Source of the DNA: Hymenobacter sp. BRD128
GTDB lineage: Bacteria > Bacteroidota > Bacteroidia > Cytophagales > Hymenobacteraceae
Length of the DNA: 64,000 bases
Direction of reading: 5' to 3'
Assembly (NCBI RefSeq): GCF_013256625.1
Contig: NZ_CP053908.1
Span: forward strand, 4,154,001-4,218,000
Below are positions 6,317 to 15,943 of the stretch, piece after piece; positions within the stretch are counted from its first letter, which is position 1; every line of letters begins with the position of its first letter. The notes beneath the pieces were generated by a model, which did not search any database, had not been told where the DNA came from, and was given only the letters and a program-made list of their open reading frames with translations. The translations under genes were made by a program, and so were the position numbers.

Positions 6317-9300
6317 CTAGCCTGGCAAAGCTACCGTAAAGGTAGAGCCCACGCCGGGCTGGCTTTGCACCGTGATGGTGCCGCCCGCGTTTTCGACTAT
6401 GCGCTTGACCATGTAAAGACCCACGCCCGAGCCCTCAACGTGCGTGTGCAGGCGCCGGAACATGCCAAACAGCTTGCTCTGTTGGGTGGCGTCGAGGCCC
6501 AGGCCATTATCCTGCACCTCCAGCAACAGCTGGCCCTCGGCGCGGCGGCAGCGTAGCGCTATGATGGGCAGCCGGTCGGGCGCGCGGTATTTGAGGGCAT
6601 TGCTGAGCAGGTTGTATACGATACTGCGCAGGTTTTTGGCGCTGAACTGCACGGTAGGGCAGCTGGCAATCTCTACCGCGAGGCTAGCCCCGGCGGCGGC
6701 CAGGTCGATAGCCAGGTCGAGGCGCACGGCGCGCACCAGCGCGGCCAGGTCTACCGCCTCGGCGGGCGAGCCATCGGCTTGTTGCAGCTTCGACACGTCG
6801 GTTAGGTGGGCTAGCGTTTCGCGAAAGCGCTCCACTGCGCCATCCATCATGCCGAGCAGGCGCGTCACCAGCGGGGCCTGCAAGGCCGCATCGGGCAGCT
6901 GCTGGCGCAGGGCCGTGAGCAGGCCTTCCAGGTTGGCAATGGGTGATTTCAGGTCGTGGCTGGCCGTGTACACGAAGGTGTCGAGGTCGGCATTAGTGCG
7001 GCGCAGGCGCTGGTTGGTGGTGGCCAGCTCGTCGGCGATGGCCTGGGCCTGCTGGCGGCTTTCCTCCACCGCCCGGCGGGCGCGCACCTGCTCGGTCACT
7101 TCGTAGGCAAAAACCAGGATGCCATCGATTTGGCCGTGCGCGTTGTGGCGGGGCTGGTAGGTGAAATTAAAAAACAGCTCCTGCAGCTCGCCGCCGTCGT
7201 GGCGCGCCAGCTGCAGGGGCAGTTCCTGGGCCACGAAGGGCTCGCCGGTGGTGTACACATGGCCGAGTAGGCCAGGCACGGCCGTATCGGCCAGCTCGGG
7301 CAGGGCCTCAAACACCGGCCGGCCGGCCAGCGCCCGGCCCGGAAATATCTGCTGGTAGGCCGGGTTCACGAGCTGGTACACGTAGCCAGGCCCATCGAGA
7401 ATGGCAATGGGGGCCGGCGCATCCATAAACAGCGTGTGCAGCAGCCCGCGCTGCTGGTCGGCCTCGCGGCGGGCCAGCACCTGCGCCGTTACTTCATAGG
7501 TAAAAACCGAGATGCCCACGATGCGGCCATTTTCGCGGTAGGGCTGGTAGGCGAAGTTGAAAAACTTGGTTTGGGCGGGCTGGCCGTCGGGCTGCGCAAC
7601 GGCTAGCGGCAGCTCAGTGCCAAAATACGTTTCGCCCGTTTGGTACACCCCGTCGAGCAGGGCCACAAATCCCTGCGCCGCCGCTTCGGGCTGGGCTTCC
7701 GCAATGGTGCGCCCCAGCAACGCCCGGCCCGGAAACAGCGCCTGAAAAGCCGGATTAATGTACTCCATGCGGTGCTCGGGCCCGCGCAGCAACCCAACGG
7801 CGGCCGGCGTTTGCTCAAACACCTGGTAGAGGTCCTCCCGCTCCTGGGCCCGGCGCTGGGCGGCGGCCAGCACTTCGGCCTGCAAGGTGGCCGCCCGCTG
7901 GCGCGCCCGCACTTTCTCGGTAGCATCGACCAGAAAGGCCAGAATCCCCTGCACCTCTCCCTGGCCAGTAAGAATGGGCTGATACACGAAGTCGAGGTAG
8001 CGCTGCTCAAGCTGGCCGGTGGCCGCATCGAGCAGCTGCACCGGTGTTTCGGCACCCGCGTGGGGCTGCCGGCTGGTATACACCTGGTTGAGCAGCGCAA
8101 CGAAGCCCTGCGCCTGAATTTCGGGTAGCTGGTCGGCTACTCTGTGCGTTAGCTGGGCCCGGTGCCCAGTCAGCGCCAGGTAATTCTCATTAAAAAACGA
8201 ATACCGATGCTCGGGCCCGACCAAAGTGGCGATGGCGGCCGGCACCTGCCCCAATATCTGGCTGAGCAGGCGCTGCTGCTGCCGCAGCTGCTCGCGCTGC
8301 TGCTCGGCCTCGCGCAGGGCGGCCTGCACATCCTGGCTGCGGGCCCGCACGCGGTCTTCCAGCTCCTCGTTCAACTGGCGTAGGGCCTGCTGCGTGTTGG
8401 TAAGCTCGGTATTGCTGACCAAAAACTCCTCGTTGGCGGCGTGCAGCTCCTCGTTCGACGCGTCGAGCTGCTCATTGAGGCTAGCCAGCTGCCGGGCCGT
8501 GGCCTCTACCTGGTGGCGGGCCAGCACCTGCGCCGTCACGTCGTAGGCAAAGACTAGAATACCATCGATTTGGCCGCGCAGGTCGCGCCGGGCCTGGTAG
8601 ATGAAGTTGTAGTAGCGCTTTTCCAGCTCGGCCGGCCGGGCATTATCATGGTCGAGCTGCACCAGCATCTCCGTAGCCACGAAGGGCTCGCCGGTGCGGT
8701 ACACCTTGTCGAGCAGCTCAAAAATGGGCTGGCCAGCCAGTTCGGGCATGGCCTTGGCAATGGGCTTGCCTAGCAGCGGGCGCTCGCCTACCAGAGCTTG
8801 ATAAGGACCATTCACCAATTGAAACCGGTGTTCGGGTCCCTCGAAAATGCAAATCATGGCTGGTGCCTGCATTAGCACGTGGTGCAGCTGGGCGCGCTGC
8901 AGCTCGGCTGCGGCGCGGGCTTCCTGCTCGCGGGCCTGGCTAGCACGCAGGGCGTCTTCGCTGGTGGAGCGCGGATAGTCGCTGGTATCGGTAAGGCTCA
9001 CCAGCAGGCCCGTGCCTACGCGCCGGGCCGCCAGGTGCAGATAGTTAGCGCGGCTATCGGCCTGGTGGCTTAGCATGAAGCGCTGCGGCTCGGTAGTCAG
9101 GAGTGCGTTGCGGTGAAAGGCAAAGCTGCCATTGACGAGGCTCTGCGGAAACTGCTGCAGGTAGGTAGCAGTCGGCCGGGCCGGTAGCCCCAGCAGGCGC
9201 TGGGCCGCCGGATTGAGATACGTAAATGCCAGGTCGACCACCGCGCCGGTAACATCGGTTATGGGCGCATAGCCCACTACACCCGCCAGCGACAAGTCGA

Positions 9301-9364
9301 GCAAGGCCGGCAGCAAGTCGCTTTCAGGAAAAAAATCGGCGGGTAGCGAAGCCGAAACGGGCAT
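6317..9364 (-). CDS. Five-PAS sensor histidine kinase
   Basis: About 1015 residues, no signal peptide or membrane helix, so a cytoplasmic sensor. Five PAS units start near residues 20, 160, 372, 510 and 645; units 2-5 follow one template (QAPA.I.I..GPEHR, then a VY.TGEPF turn and GILVFA.DVT.QVLAR). A Gln/Glu-rich coiled coil lies between units 2 and 3. The kinase core has the H-box TASHDLKSPIANLEG (His near 803), N-box YNLLSNALKY, G1 DNGLGLD and G2 GSGVGLYMV. I chose the ATG at 9364; a GTG at 9382 is in frame. A decayed receiver follows at 5971-6289, so this kinase may now depend on the regulator at 11501-11938. Confidence 0.85.
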   Translation of the reverse strand: MPVSASLPADFFPESDLLPALLDLSLAGVVGYAPITDVTGAVVDLAFTYLNPAAQRLLGLPARPTATYLQQFPQSLVNGSFAFHRNALLTTEPQRFMLSHQADSRANYLHLAARRVGTGLLVSLTDTSDYPRSTSEDALRASQAREQEARAAAELQRAQLHHVLMQAPAMICIFEGPEHRFQLVNGPYQALVGERPLLGKPIAKAMPELAGQPIFELLDKVYRTGEPFVATEMLVQLDHDNARPAELEKRYYNFIYQARRDLRGQIDGILVFAYDVTAQVLARHQVEATARQLASLNEQLDASNEELHAANEEFLVSNTELTNTQQALRQLNEELEDRVRARSQDVQAALREAEQQREQLRQQQRLLSQILGQVPAAIATLVGPEHRYSFFNENYLALTGHRAQLTHRVADQLPEIQAQGFVALLNQVYTSRQPHAGAETPVQLLDAATGQLEQRYLDFVYQPILTGQGEVQGILAFLVDATEKVRARQRAATLQAEVLAAAQRRAQEREDLYQVFEQTPAAVGLLRGPEHRMEYINPAFQALFPGRALLGRTIAEAQPEAAAQGFVALLDGVYQTGETYFGTELPLAVAQPDGQPAQTKFFNFAYQPYRENGRIVGISVFTYEVTAQVLARREADQQRGLLHTLFMDAPAPIAILDGPGYVYQLVNPAYQQIFPGRALAGRPVFEALPELADTAVPGLLGHVYTTGEPFVAQELPLQLARHDGGELQELFFNFTYQPRHNAHGQIDGILVFAYEVTEQVRARRAVEESRQQAQAIADELATTNQRLRRTNADLDTFVYTASHDLKSPIANLEGLLTALRQQLPDAALQAPLVTRLLGMMDGAVERFRETLAHLTDVSKLQQADGSPAEAVDLAALVRAVRLDLAIDLAAAGASLAVEIASCPTVQFSAKNLRSIVYNLLSNALKYRAPDRLPIIALRCRRAEGQLLLEVQDNGLGLDATQQSKLFGMFRRLHTHVEGSGVGLYMVKRIVENAGGTITVQSQPGVGSTFTVALPG

Positions 9365-9515
9365 AGAAGAACTCAAAAGCACAAAATCGGCAGCTAGCCT
9401 AGCGCCGTCCCGGCCAGTGTTTAATTAATGTAAAGCTATTGTCGGGCCTAGCCGTAATAAGTGAAACGCTTACGTAGGCGAAATAATTGTCTGTCAGACC
9501 CCTAGTGCTACTGCG

Positions 9516-11372
9516 CTAAGCTGGGTGCTGAGCCGCCGGCCCGGCTACTTTATTAGCAAAAATTGAAACTCCTACAATAGCTTCGCTTTCATAGTACGCC
9601 TGGTAGGTGAAGGTGAAGTAATGCAGCTGGGGCGGCCCGCTAGGCTGGTCGAGCAGCACCGGCAGGTCTTGGCCAAAATACGTTTCGCCGGTACGGTACA
9701 CCTGGTCGAGGCGGGCAGCTTCGCCGCTGCCCACGGCTTCGGGCAGGGCCTCGGCCAGGGGGCGGCCCAACAGCTGCCGGCTCGGAAAAAATGACTGATA
9801 GGCCGCATTCACGTAGTCGAAGCGGTGCTTGGGGCCGCGCAAAATGGCTACGGCGGCCGGCGTGTGGGCAAATACCTGGTACACCGTTTCGCGCGCCTGC
9901 GCCTGGCGCTGGCTGGCGGCCTGCACCTGCGCTTGCAACGCCTCGGCGCGCTGGCGGGCCTGCACTTTGTCGGTCACATCAATGATAAACGCCAGGATAC
10001 CTTCGGTTTGCGTCCGCTCATCCACGAGCGGCTGGTAGCTGAAGTCGATAAACAGGTGCTCAGACTGGCCGGTAGCGCGGTTGTGCAGCTGGGCCGGGGT
10101 GTCCTGGCCCCGGAAGGGCTGGCCGGTCGTGTACACCTGGTCGAGCAGGCTCACGAAGCCCTGTTCTACTACTTCCGGAAACACTTCGGCCACAGTTTGG
10201 CCAAGCTGGGCCCGGTGGCCCGACAGCGCCTGGTAGGTATCGTTAAAGAAGCTAAAGCGGTGCTCGGGCCCGCTGAGGGTGGCAACGGCGGCCGGCACCT
10301 GCCCCAGTATCTGGTCGAGTAGGTGCTGCTGCTTGGTGGCCTGGGTGCGCTGCTGCTCGGCTTCGTGCAGGGCCGCCTGCAATTGCTGGGTGCGCTCCTG
10401 CACGTGGCCTTCCAGGCGCTGCTGCACCAGCAGCACTTCCTCCTGGTTGATGAGCAGTTCCTGGTTGCTCAGGTGCAGGGCCTGGTTGAGGGTGGCTAGC
10501 TGCTTGTTGAGGTCTTGCACCTGCTGGCGGGCCACTACCTGCTCGGTTACTTCATTAGCTACTACCATGACGCCCGTGATGTGGCCATTGGCCTCGCGCA
10601 CGGGCAGGTACACAAAGTTCCAGTACACGGTTTCGCGGCGGCCGTTGCGGTCGTGCTGGGCGGGCATTTCGCGGGCCACGTAGGGCTCGCCGGTAGCCAG
10701 TACGCCGGCCAGCAGCTCCTCGAAACCCATGCCGGCCACCTCGGGCAAGGCCTCAAACAAGCCTTTACCGATAATATCCTCGGCCCGGCGGCCCCACAGC
10801 TCGCACACCTGCGGGTTGGCCAGCTCAATAATATTATTGGGGCCCCGGTACACGGCGATGGCCACCGGCGCCTGCTCAAAAATGCGCTGCAGCTCGCCGC
10901 GCTGCCGCTCGGCTTCGGCCAGGGCGGCCTGCTCGCGGGCCTGGCTTTCGCGCAGCGCGGCCTGGGCCTGCACCTGGGCCGTAACGTCCGTTACGGCGTG
11001 CAGCACGTGTTCTACGCGGCCATCGGCTCCGAATACTGCGCTGTTGTGCGGCAGCCAGTGGCGCTCCACAAACTGGCCGGGGGCGGCGGGGTCGGGCACG
11101 TCGTAGCGCTGCTGCGGCAATTCCTGCGACTCGCCGGTGGCCAGCACCTGCTCAAACGAGGTCCGCAGGTTGCGCACGCTATTGGCCTCGGGCGTGTCGG
11201 GATTGTCCCGAAAAACTTCAAATACCGGCCGGCCCACCAGCTGCTCGCGCGGCGTGAGCGTGGCCGCCACGTAGGCATCGCTGGCAGCCTCCACCACCAG
11301 GGCGGGCGAGAGCAGCAGGTAAGCACCCGGCAGCGCATTAAAGACGGATAGTAAAGCAGAACTAACAGGCAT
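9516..11372 (-). CDS. Four-PAS protein lacking a kinase domain
   Basis: A 618-residue cytoplasmic protein with four PAS units starting near residues 10, 158, 356 and 496, and a coiled coil (QDLNKQLATLNQALHLSNQE) between units 2 and 3. The units match those of the flanking kinases. The protein stops just after the last unit: where the neighbours read EVTAQVLARR and continue into a coiled coil and HisKA, this one reads NKVAGPAAQHPA and ends. No H-box or ATPase motif follows in any frame before the regulator-free gap at 9383-9515. It is either a truncated kinase or a dedicated PAS adaptor that dimerises with the kinases. Confidence 0.8.
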   Translation of the reverse strand: MPVSSALLSVFNALPGAYLLLSPALVVEAASDAYVAATLTPREQLVGRPVFEVFRDNPDTPEANSVRNLRTSFEQVLATGESQELPQQRYDVPDPAAPGQFVERHWLPHNSAVFGADGRVEHVLHAVTDVTAQVQAQAALRESQAREQAALAEAERQRGELQRIFEQAPVAIAVYRGPNNIIELANPQVCELWGRRAEDIIGKGLFEALPEVAGMGFEELLAGVLATGEPYVAREMPAQHDRNGRRETVYWNFVYLPVREANGHITGVMVVANEVTEQVVARQQVQDLNKQLATLNQALHLSNQELLINQEEVLLVQQRLEGHVQERTQQLQAALHEAEQQRTQATKQQHLLDQILGQVPAAVATLSGPEHRFSFFNDTYQALSGHRAQLGQTVAEVFPEVVEQGFVSLLDQVYTTGQPFRGQDTPAQLHNRATGQSEHLFIDFSYQPLVDERTQTEGILAFIIDVTDKVQARQRAEALQAQVQAASQRQAQARETVYQVFAHTPAAVAILRGPKHRFDYVNAAYQSFFPSRQLLGRPLAEALPEAVGSGEAARLDQVYRTGETYFGQDLPVLLDQPSGPPQLHYFTFTYQAYYESEAIVGVSIFANKVAGPAAQHPA

Positions 11373-11500
11373 GGTAACAGTACAAAAAAGCGGGCCAGGG
11401 GCACGTGCGCAGGCTAGCCTTCCCCTTACGCAAAAAACACCACAACTGATTGCCCAGCGGCGCGGCTTGGGCTGTCACTGCCCGGCAATTAGCAACGGGC

Positions 11501-11938
11501 TCAGCTCGCTAGCCCTTCGGCCGTGGGCAGCTGGCGCTGAAAATGCAGCTGCAAGATGGTATTGATTTTTTCTTCCGTCAGCGGCTTGCTGGCCATGCCC
11601 GCAATGGGCAATTCGTTGAGACGAGCCAGGTCGGTCGAGTTCATGCTGGTCGTCAGCACCACGATAATGATGCCTTCCTGGTGCGCCCGCGGCAGGCGCT
11701 GGTAGGCTTCCAAAAACTCCATGCCGTTCATGGCCGGCATGTTTACATCGAGCAAAATGAGCGCCGGGCACGAGGTAGACGGGGCCGCACACTCGTTTTC
11801 GAGCAGGGCTAGCGCCTCCAGGCCATCTTGGGCAATAATGAGCTGGTCGGCGACGTGCAGCGAGCGCAGCAGCGACTCGTTGAGGTAATTAGTAGTAGCG
11901 TCGTCATCGACGAGCAATATGCTGGAAAGCTTTTTCAA
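11501..11938 (-). CDS. CheY-like single-domain response regulator
   Basis: A 145-residue receiver with no output domain. Acidic pocket DDD at residues 11-13, phosphoacceptor Asp64 in LILLDVNMP, Thr96/Thr97 in VVLTTS, and Lys118 in SKPL are all present, so it should be phosphorylatable. The start is a TTG (11936-11938), because no in-frame ATG occurs upstream before a stop. It begins 27 bp after the six-PAS kinase, so kinase and regulator form one module. Without an output domain it probably acts by protein contact or as a phosphorelay intermediate. Confidence 0.85.
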   Translation of the reverse strand: MKKLSSILLVDDDATTNYLNESLLRSLHVADQLIIAQDGLEALALLENECAAPSTSCPALILLDVNMPAMNGMEFLEAYQRLPRAHQEGIIIVVLTTSMNSTDLARLNELPIAGMASKPLTEEKINTILQLHFQRQLPTAEGLAS

Positions 11939-11965
11939 GGGATGTTAACTTAAGCGACTGCCCTT

Positions 11966-14900
11966 TTAAGGGATTTGGGTGGCCAGATGTTCCGGCGGCC
12001 GGGGCAGGGTTACGATAAAAGTGGAGCCCACCCCGACCTGGCTTTGCACCTGCACGGTGCCGCCGGCGTTTTCCACGATTTTGCGCACCATGTACAGCCC
12101 CACGCCCGAGCCCTCGACGTGCGCGTGCAGGCGCTGAAATAGCCCGAACAGCCGCTGCTGCTGGCGCTCGTCGAGGCCCAGGCCGTTGTCGTGCACGCGC
12201 AGCACCGCCGCCTCGCCCTGCGGCTGGCACTCGATGTGCACCACCGGCCCGCGGTCGGGGGCGCGGTACTTGAGGGCATTGCTGAGCAGGTTGTAAACCA
12301 CCGAGCGCAGGTTTTTGGGCGAGAGCGGCAGCGTGGGGGCATCGGCCACCGCCACGGTTACCTGCGCGCCGGTGGTGGCGAGCAGCGGCGCCAGGTCGAG
12401 CTGCACGTCGGCAATGATGGCGGCCAGGCTACCGGCCTCACCGGCCGCGCTGCCTTCCTGCTGCAAGCGCGAGATATCGGTGAGGTGGCCGATGGTTTGC
12501 TGAAAGCGCGTCACCGCCTCCTGCATCATGCGCAAAATGTGCGGCACGCTGCCCCGGCCTCCTGGTTGCGCAGGTCGCGGCTCAGGGCATCGAGCAGGCC
12601 CTCGATGTTGGCAATGGGTACCTTCAGGTCGTGGCTAGCCGTGTACACAAACGTGTCGAGGTCGGCATTGGTGCGCGTAAGCTGCTGGTTGGTGGTGCCC
12701 AGCTCCAGGTTGCGGGCCTGCAATTCTGCGTTCAGCTCCAGCACTTTGCGGCGGGCCAGCACCTGCTCGGTCACGTCGAGGCCAAAGATGGACACGCCCG
12801 CAATGCGCTCCTGCTCGCGGTAGGCCTGGTAAGTAAAGTCAAAGTAGCGCGTGCGGGGCGGCAGCCCCCCTAGCGGCGTGATGGTGATGGGCACCCCGGG
12901 CTGAAACCGCGCCGTGCCATTCTGGTAAATGCCATCGAGCAGCGTCACGAGGGCAGTAGCGGTAGGCTGCACCGCCGCCAGCGAGCGCCCCCGCAGCGGC
13001 TGGCCCGGAAACAGCGCCTGGTAGGCCGGGTTGAGGTACTCGATGCGGTGCTCGGGCTCGCGCAGCAGGCAAATGACGGCCGGCGACTGCTCGAAGAGCT
13101 GAAACACATTTTCGCGGTCTTCTTTTTGGCGCTGCACGGCCGCCAGCACGGCCGCTTGCAGGGTTTCGGCCTGGCGGCGGGCCAGCACCTTGTCGGTCAC
13201 ATCCACGGCAAAAACCAGAATGCCCAAGGTGCGGCCCTGGCCATCGGTGAGCGGCTGGTACACAAAATCGAGGTAGCGCTGGGTGGGCCGGCTGGCGCCC
13301 GCAGGATGCAGCAAAATCGACAGCTCACTGCCCAAAAACGGCTCGCCGGTGGTGTACACCCGGTCGAGCAGGTCGATAAAGCCCTGCTCCACCACCTCCG
13401 GCAGCAGCTCGGCCACCGTGCCCCCTAGCCGGGCGCGGCCATCGGTGAGGGCCAGGTAGTGGTCATTAAAAAAAGAAAACCGGTGCTCGGGGCCGCTCAG
13501 GGTGGCCACCGAGGCCGGCACCTGCCCCAGTATCTGGCGCAGCAGGCCCTGCTGCTCGCGCAGCTGCTCGCGCTGTTGCTCGGCGGTGCGCAGGATGGCC
13601 TGGGTTTCGGCGGTGCGCTCGGCCACGCGGGTTTCGAGCTCCTCGTTGGCACCCTGCATCTGCTGGCGGGCCAGCACCTGGTCGGTTACGTCGATGGCCG
13701 AAACCGTAATGGCCGTAATGTGGCCCTGCCCATCGCGCAGCGGCTGGTAGGTAATGTGGTAGTAGCCCAGGGTGGCGTGGCCAGTGCCGGCCCGGTCTAC
13801 GTGCACCGGCACTTCGCGCAGGTAATACGGCTGGCCGGTGTGGTACACATCGGCAATAATGGCCTCGAAGCCCTGCCCCGCCAGGTCGGGCAGCGCCTCG
13901 AAGTGAGGCCGGCCCAGCAATGACGCCGCGGAGCGCCCCCACAGCACTTCCATGCCAGCGTTGGCCAGCGTTATCACGTGCGTGGGACCTTCCAAAATGG
14001 TCAGCGCCATGGGGGCCTGCTCAAACACGCGCTGCAGCGTGGTACGGTCGGCCTCGGCCTGGGCCTGGGCTGGCTGCGCCTCGCGGGTGCGGGCCAGCAC
14101 GCGGACTTCCAGCGCCTCGTTGCTGGCGGCTAGCGCGGTATTGAGCGCCTGCACTTGGTGGCGGGCCAGCACTTGCTCGGTTACTTCGGTGCCGCTGGCT
14201 ACCAGGCCCACCGGGGCGCCCTCGGCATCGCGCAGGGGCTGAAAAACGAAATTGACGTAGGCCTGCCCCGGCTGGCCGGTGTGGGCCCGCGCCAGCGTCA
14301 CGGGGGCTTCGGTGATGGTGAAGGGCTGGCCAGTGGTCAGCACATCGCCCAAAATCTGCTCGAAGCCCTGCCCGGCCGTGTCGGGCACCGCCTCAAAGTA
14401 GGGCCGGCCCAGCACCTGCGCCGGCTCGCGCCCCCAAATGGCCGCCACGGCCGGGTTGGCTAGCTCTACCCGCAGGTTGGGGCCGCGCATAATGGCAATG
14501 GCCACGGGCGACTGCTCAAACACCTGGTACAGCTGCTCGCGCTCCTGCTCGGTGGCCACCTGGGCGTGGTGCAGGGCCTGGGTGCGCTCCAGCACGCGGG
14601 CCTCCAGCTCCTCGGTGAGCTGCCGCAGCAGCCGCTGCGTACGCTCCAGCTCGGCATTGTTGGCCAGGATTTTTGCGTTGGCCGCTTGCAGCTCAGCGTT
14701 GAGCGAGTTGGTTTGCCGCTCTTTTTCCTCTATCAGCTGGCGGGCGCGCACCTGCTCGGTCACGTCGAAGGAAAAATCCAGCAGCCCGTCGATGTTGCCC
14801 TGGGCGTCGCGCAGCGCGAGCAGAAAGAAATTGTAGTAAAACTGCTCGCGCTGCCCCGTGCCGTGCAGGTCAAGCTCCAGGGGCTGCTCGGGGCTGTAAA

Positions 14901-15612
14901 AGGGCTCCCCGGTCTGATGTACCCGGTCGAAGGCCGCGAGCAGGCCCTGCGCGGCGGCTTCGGGCAATACCTCCCGGATGGGGCGGCCCAAAAATGCGCG
15001 CCCCGGAAACGGCAGCTGGTAGCGCGGGTTCACGAAGTCGTAGAGGTAGTCGGGCCCGCGGTAGGTGGCTACCTGGGCCGGTAGCCGCAGCAGTATTTCC
15101 TGGAGGCGCTGGCGCTGGGCAGTGGCCGCCGCGTCGGCCTGCACGCGCTCCGTCACATCGGCCACGCTGTGAATAATGCCGCAAATGGCCCCGTGGGCAT
15201 CGCGCACCGGCGTGTTGCGGGGCTCCCAGTAGCGCGCCAGGGTGGCGCCGGGCGTGGCCGGGTCGGGCAGGCGGTAGTGCTGCACGGGCATGGCCTGGGC
15301 CTGGCCTGTAGCCAGCACCTGCTGCAAGGAGGCGCGCAGGCTGGTCATGGTGTCGCCCTCGGGCGTACCCGGCTCGCCCGGAAAAGCATCGAACAAAGAC
15401 TGCCCGACCAGCTGCGCGCGCGTGACGAATGCGTTGGCCAGGTATTCATCGCTCACGGCCGCGATGCGCAGCTCGGGCGTGAGCAGCACGAAGGCGCCGG
15501 GGAGCGCCGCAAATACCTCCGGCAGCCGCCCCAGGCTGCCCAGTAGCGGAGAGGCGGTGTGGGCAAGCGAATCAGGGCCGTCAGCCGGCGAGTCGGAAGG
15601 GTCGGGAGTCAT
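11966..15612 (-). CDS. Six-PAS sensor histidine kinase, frameshifted at a G4 run
   Basis: As read it is two open frames: 12526-15612 (1028 residues, six PAS units starting near residues 30, 170, 362, 527, 690 and 835, then the H-box TASHDLKVPIANIEGLLDAL) and 11966-12547 (N-box YNLLSNALKY, G1 DNGLGLD, G2 GSGVGLYMV). They overlap by 22 nt. The break lies at the G4 run 12552-12555 on the minus strand; with five Gs the reading would be EAGGSVPHILRMM and align without a gap to the five-PAS kinase. It is therefore most simply one kinase of about 1215 residues with a sequencing or real one-base loss. Otherwise H-box and ATPase would be made as separate chains, the second from a GTG. Soluble, no membrane helix. 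Confidence 0.8.
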
Positions 15613-15943
15613 CCAGGCGGAAATTCTTTGGCACTAGCCCTACAATAGGGCAGCCAGCGCCAAGTACTCAAAGGTAAGCGCAGCGCCCCGGCCACCCCGG
15701 CGGGCCAAGGTGCCCGCAGCCGGTCGCCATTCGTCTGCCCAACCCGGAAGCTGGTCGAGTTTCGGGGTGTGGCGCAGGACTGAGCCCGAAATTTATTCTG
15801 GCAAGCAGGCTCAACAATAAGCCGGTGGCTAGCCCAACTGTGGGCCGGCGTTCCGCTTGCTACCTGGTGCCTGACCGGGCGTGGCTAGCCGCCGCCGCTT
15901 CTAGCCTATCAGTTTATTCTGGTTATTCTATCTGCCTAATCTG
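15613..15943. other. Gene-free gap between kinase and peroxidase
   Basis: No supported gene. The region separates two divergently transcribed genes, so it should hold promoters for both, but I could not place a convincing -33/-7 pair. The word TTTATTCTGG occurs twice (around 15790 and 15910), and GGCTAGCC-type words occur several times. Confidence 0.4.

Noticed and set aside
10515..11351. Plus-strand frames of 100-280 codons opposite the PAS proteins (also at 6444, 7640, 12191, 14566 and elsewhere)
   Set aside because: Antisense shadows of high-GC coding sequence; no start context, no family motifs, and they lie fully within strong genes.
6317..15612. PAS repeats considered as a CRISPR or tandem DNA repeat array
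   Set aside because: Repeats are about 140-200 codons long, coding and diverged; no short direct repeats with unique spacers exist here or elsewhere in the window.
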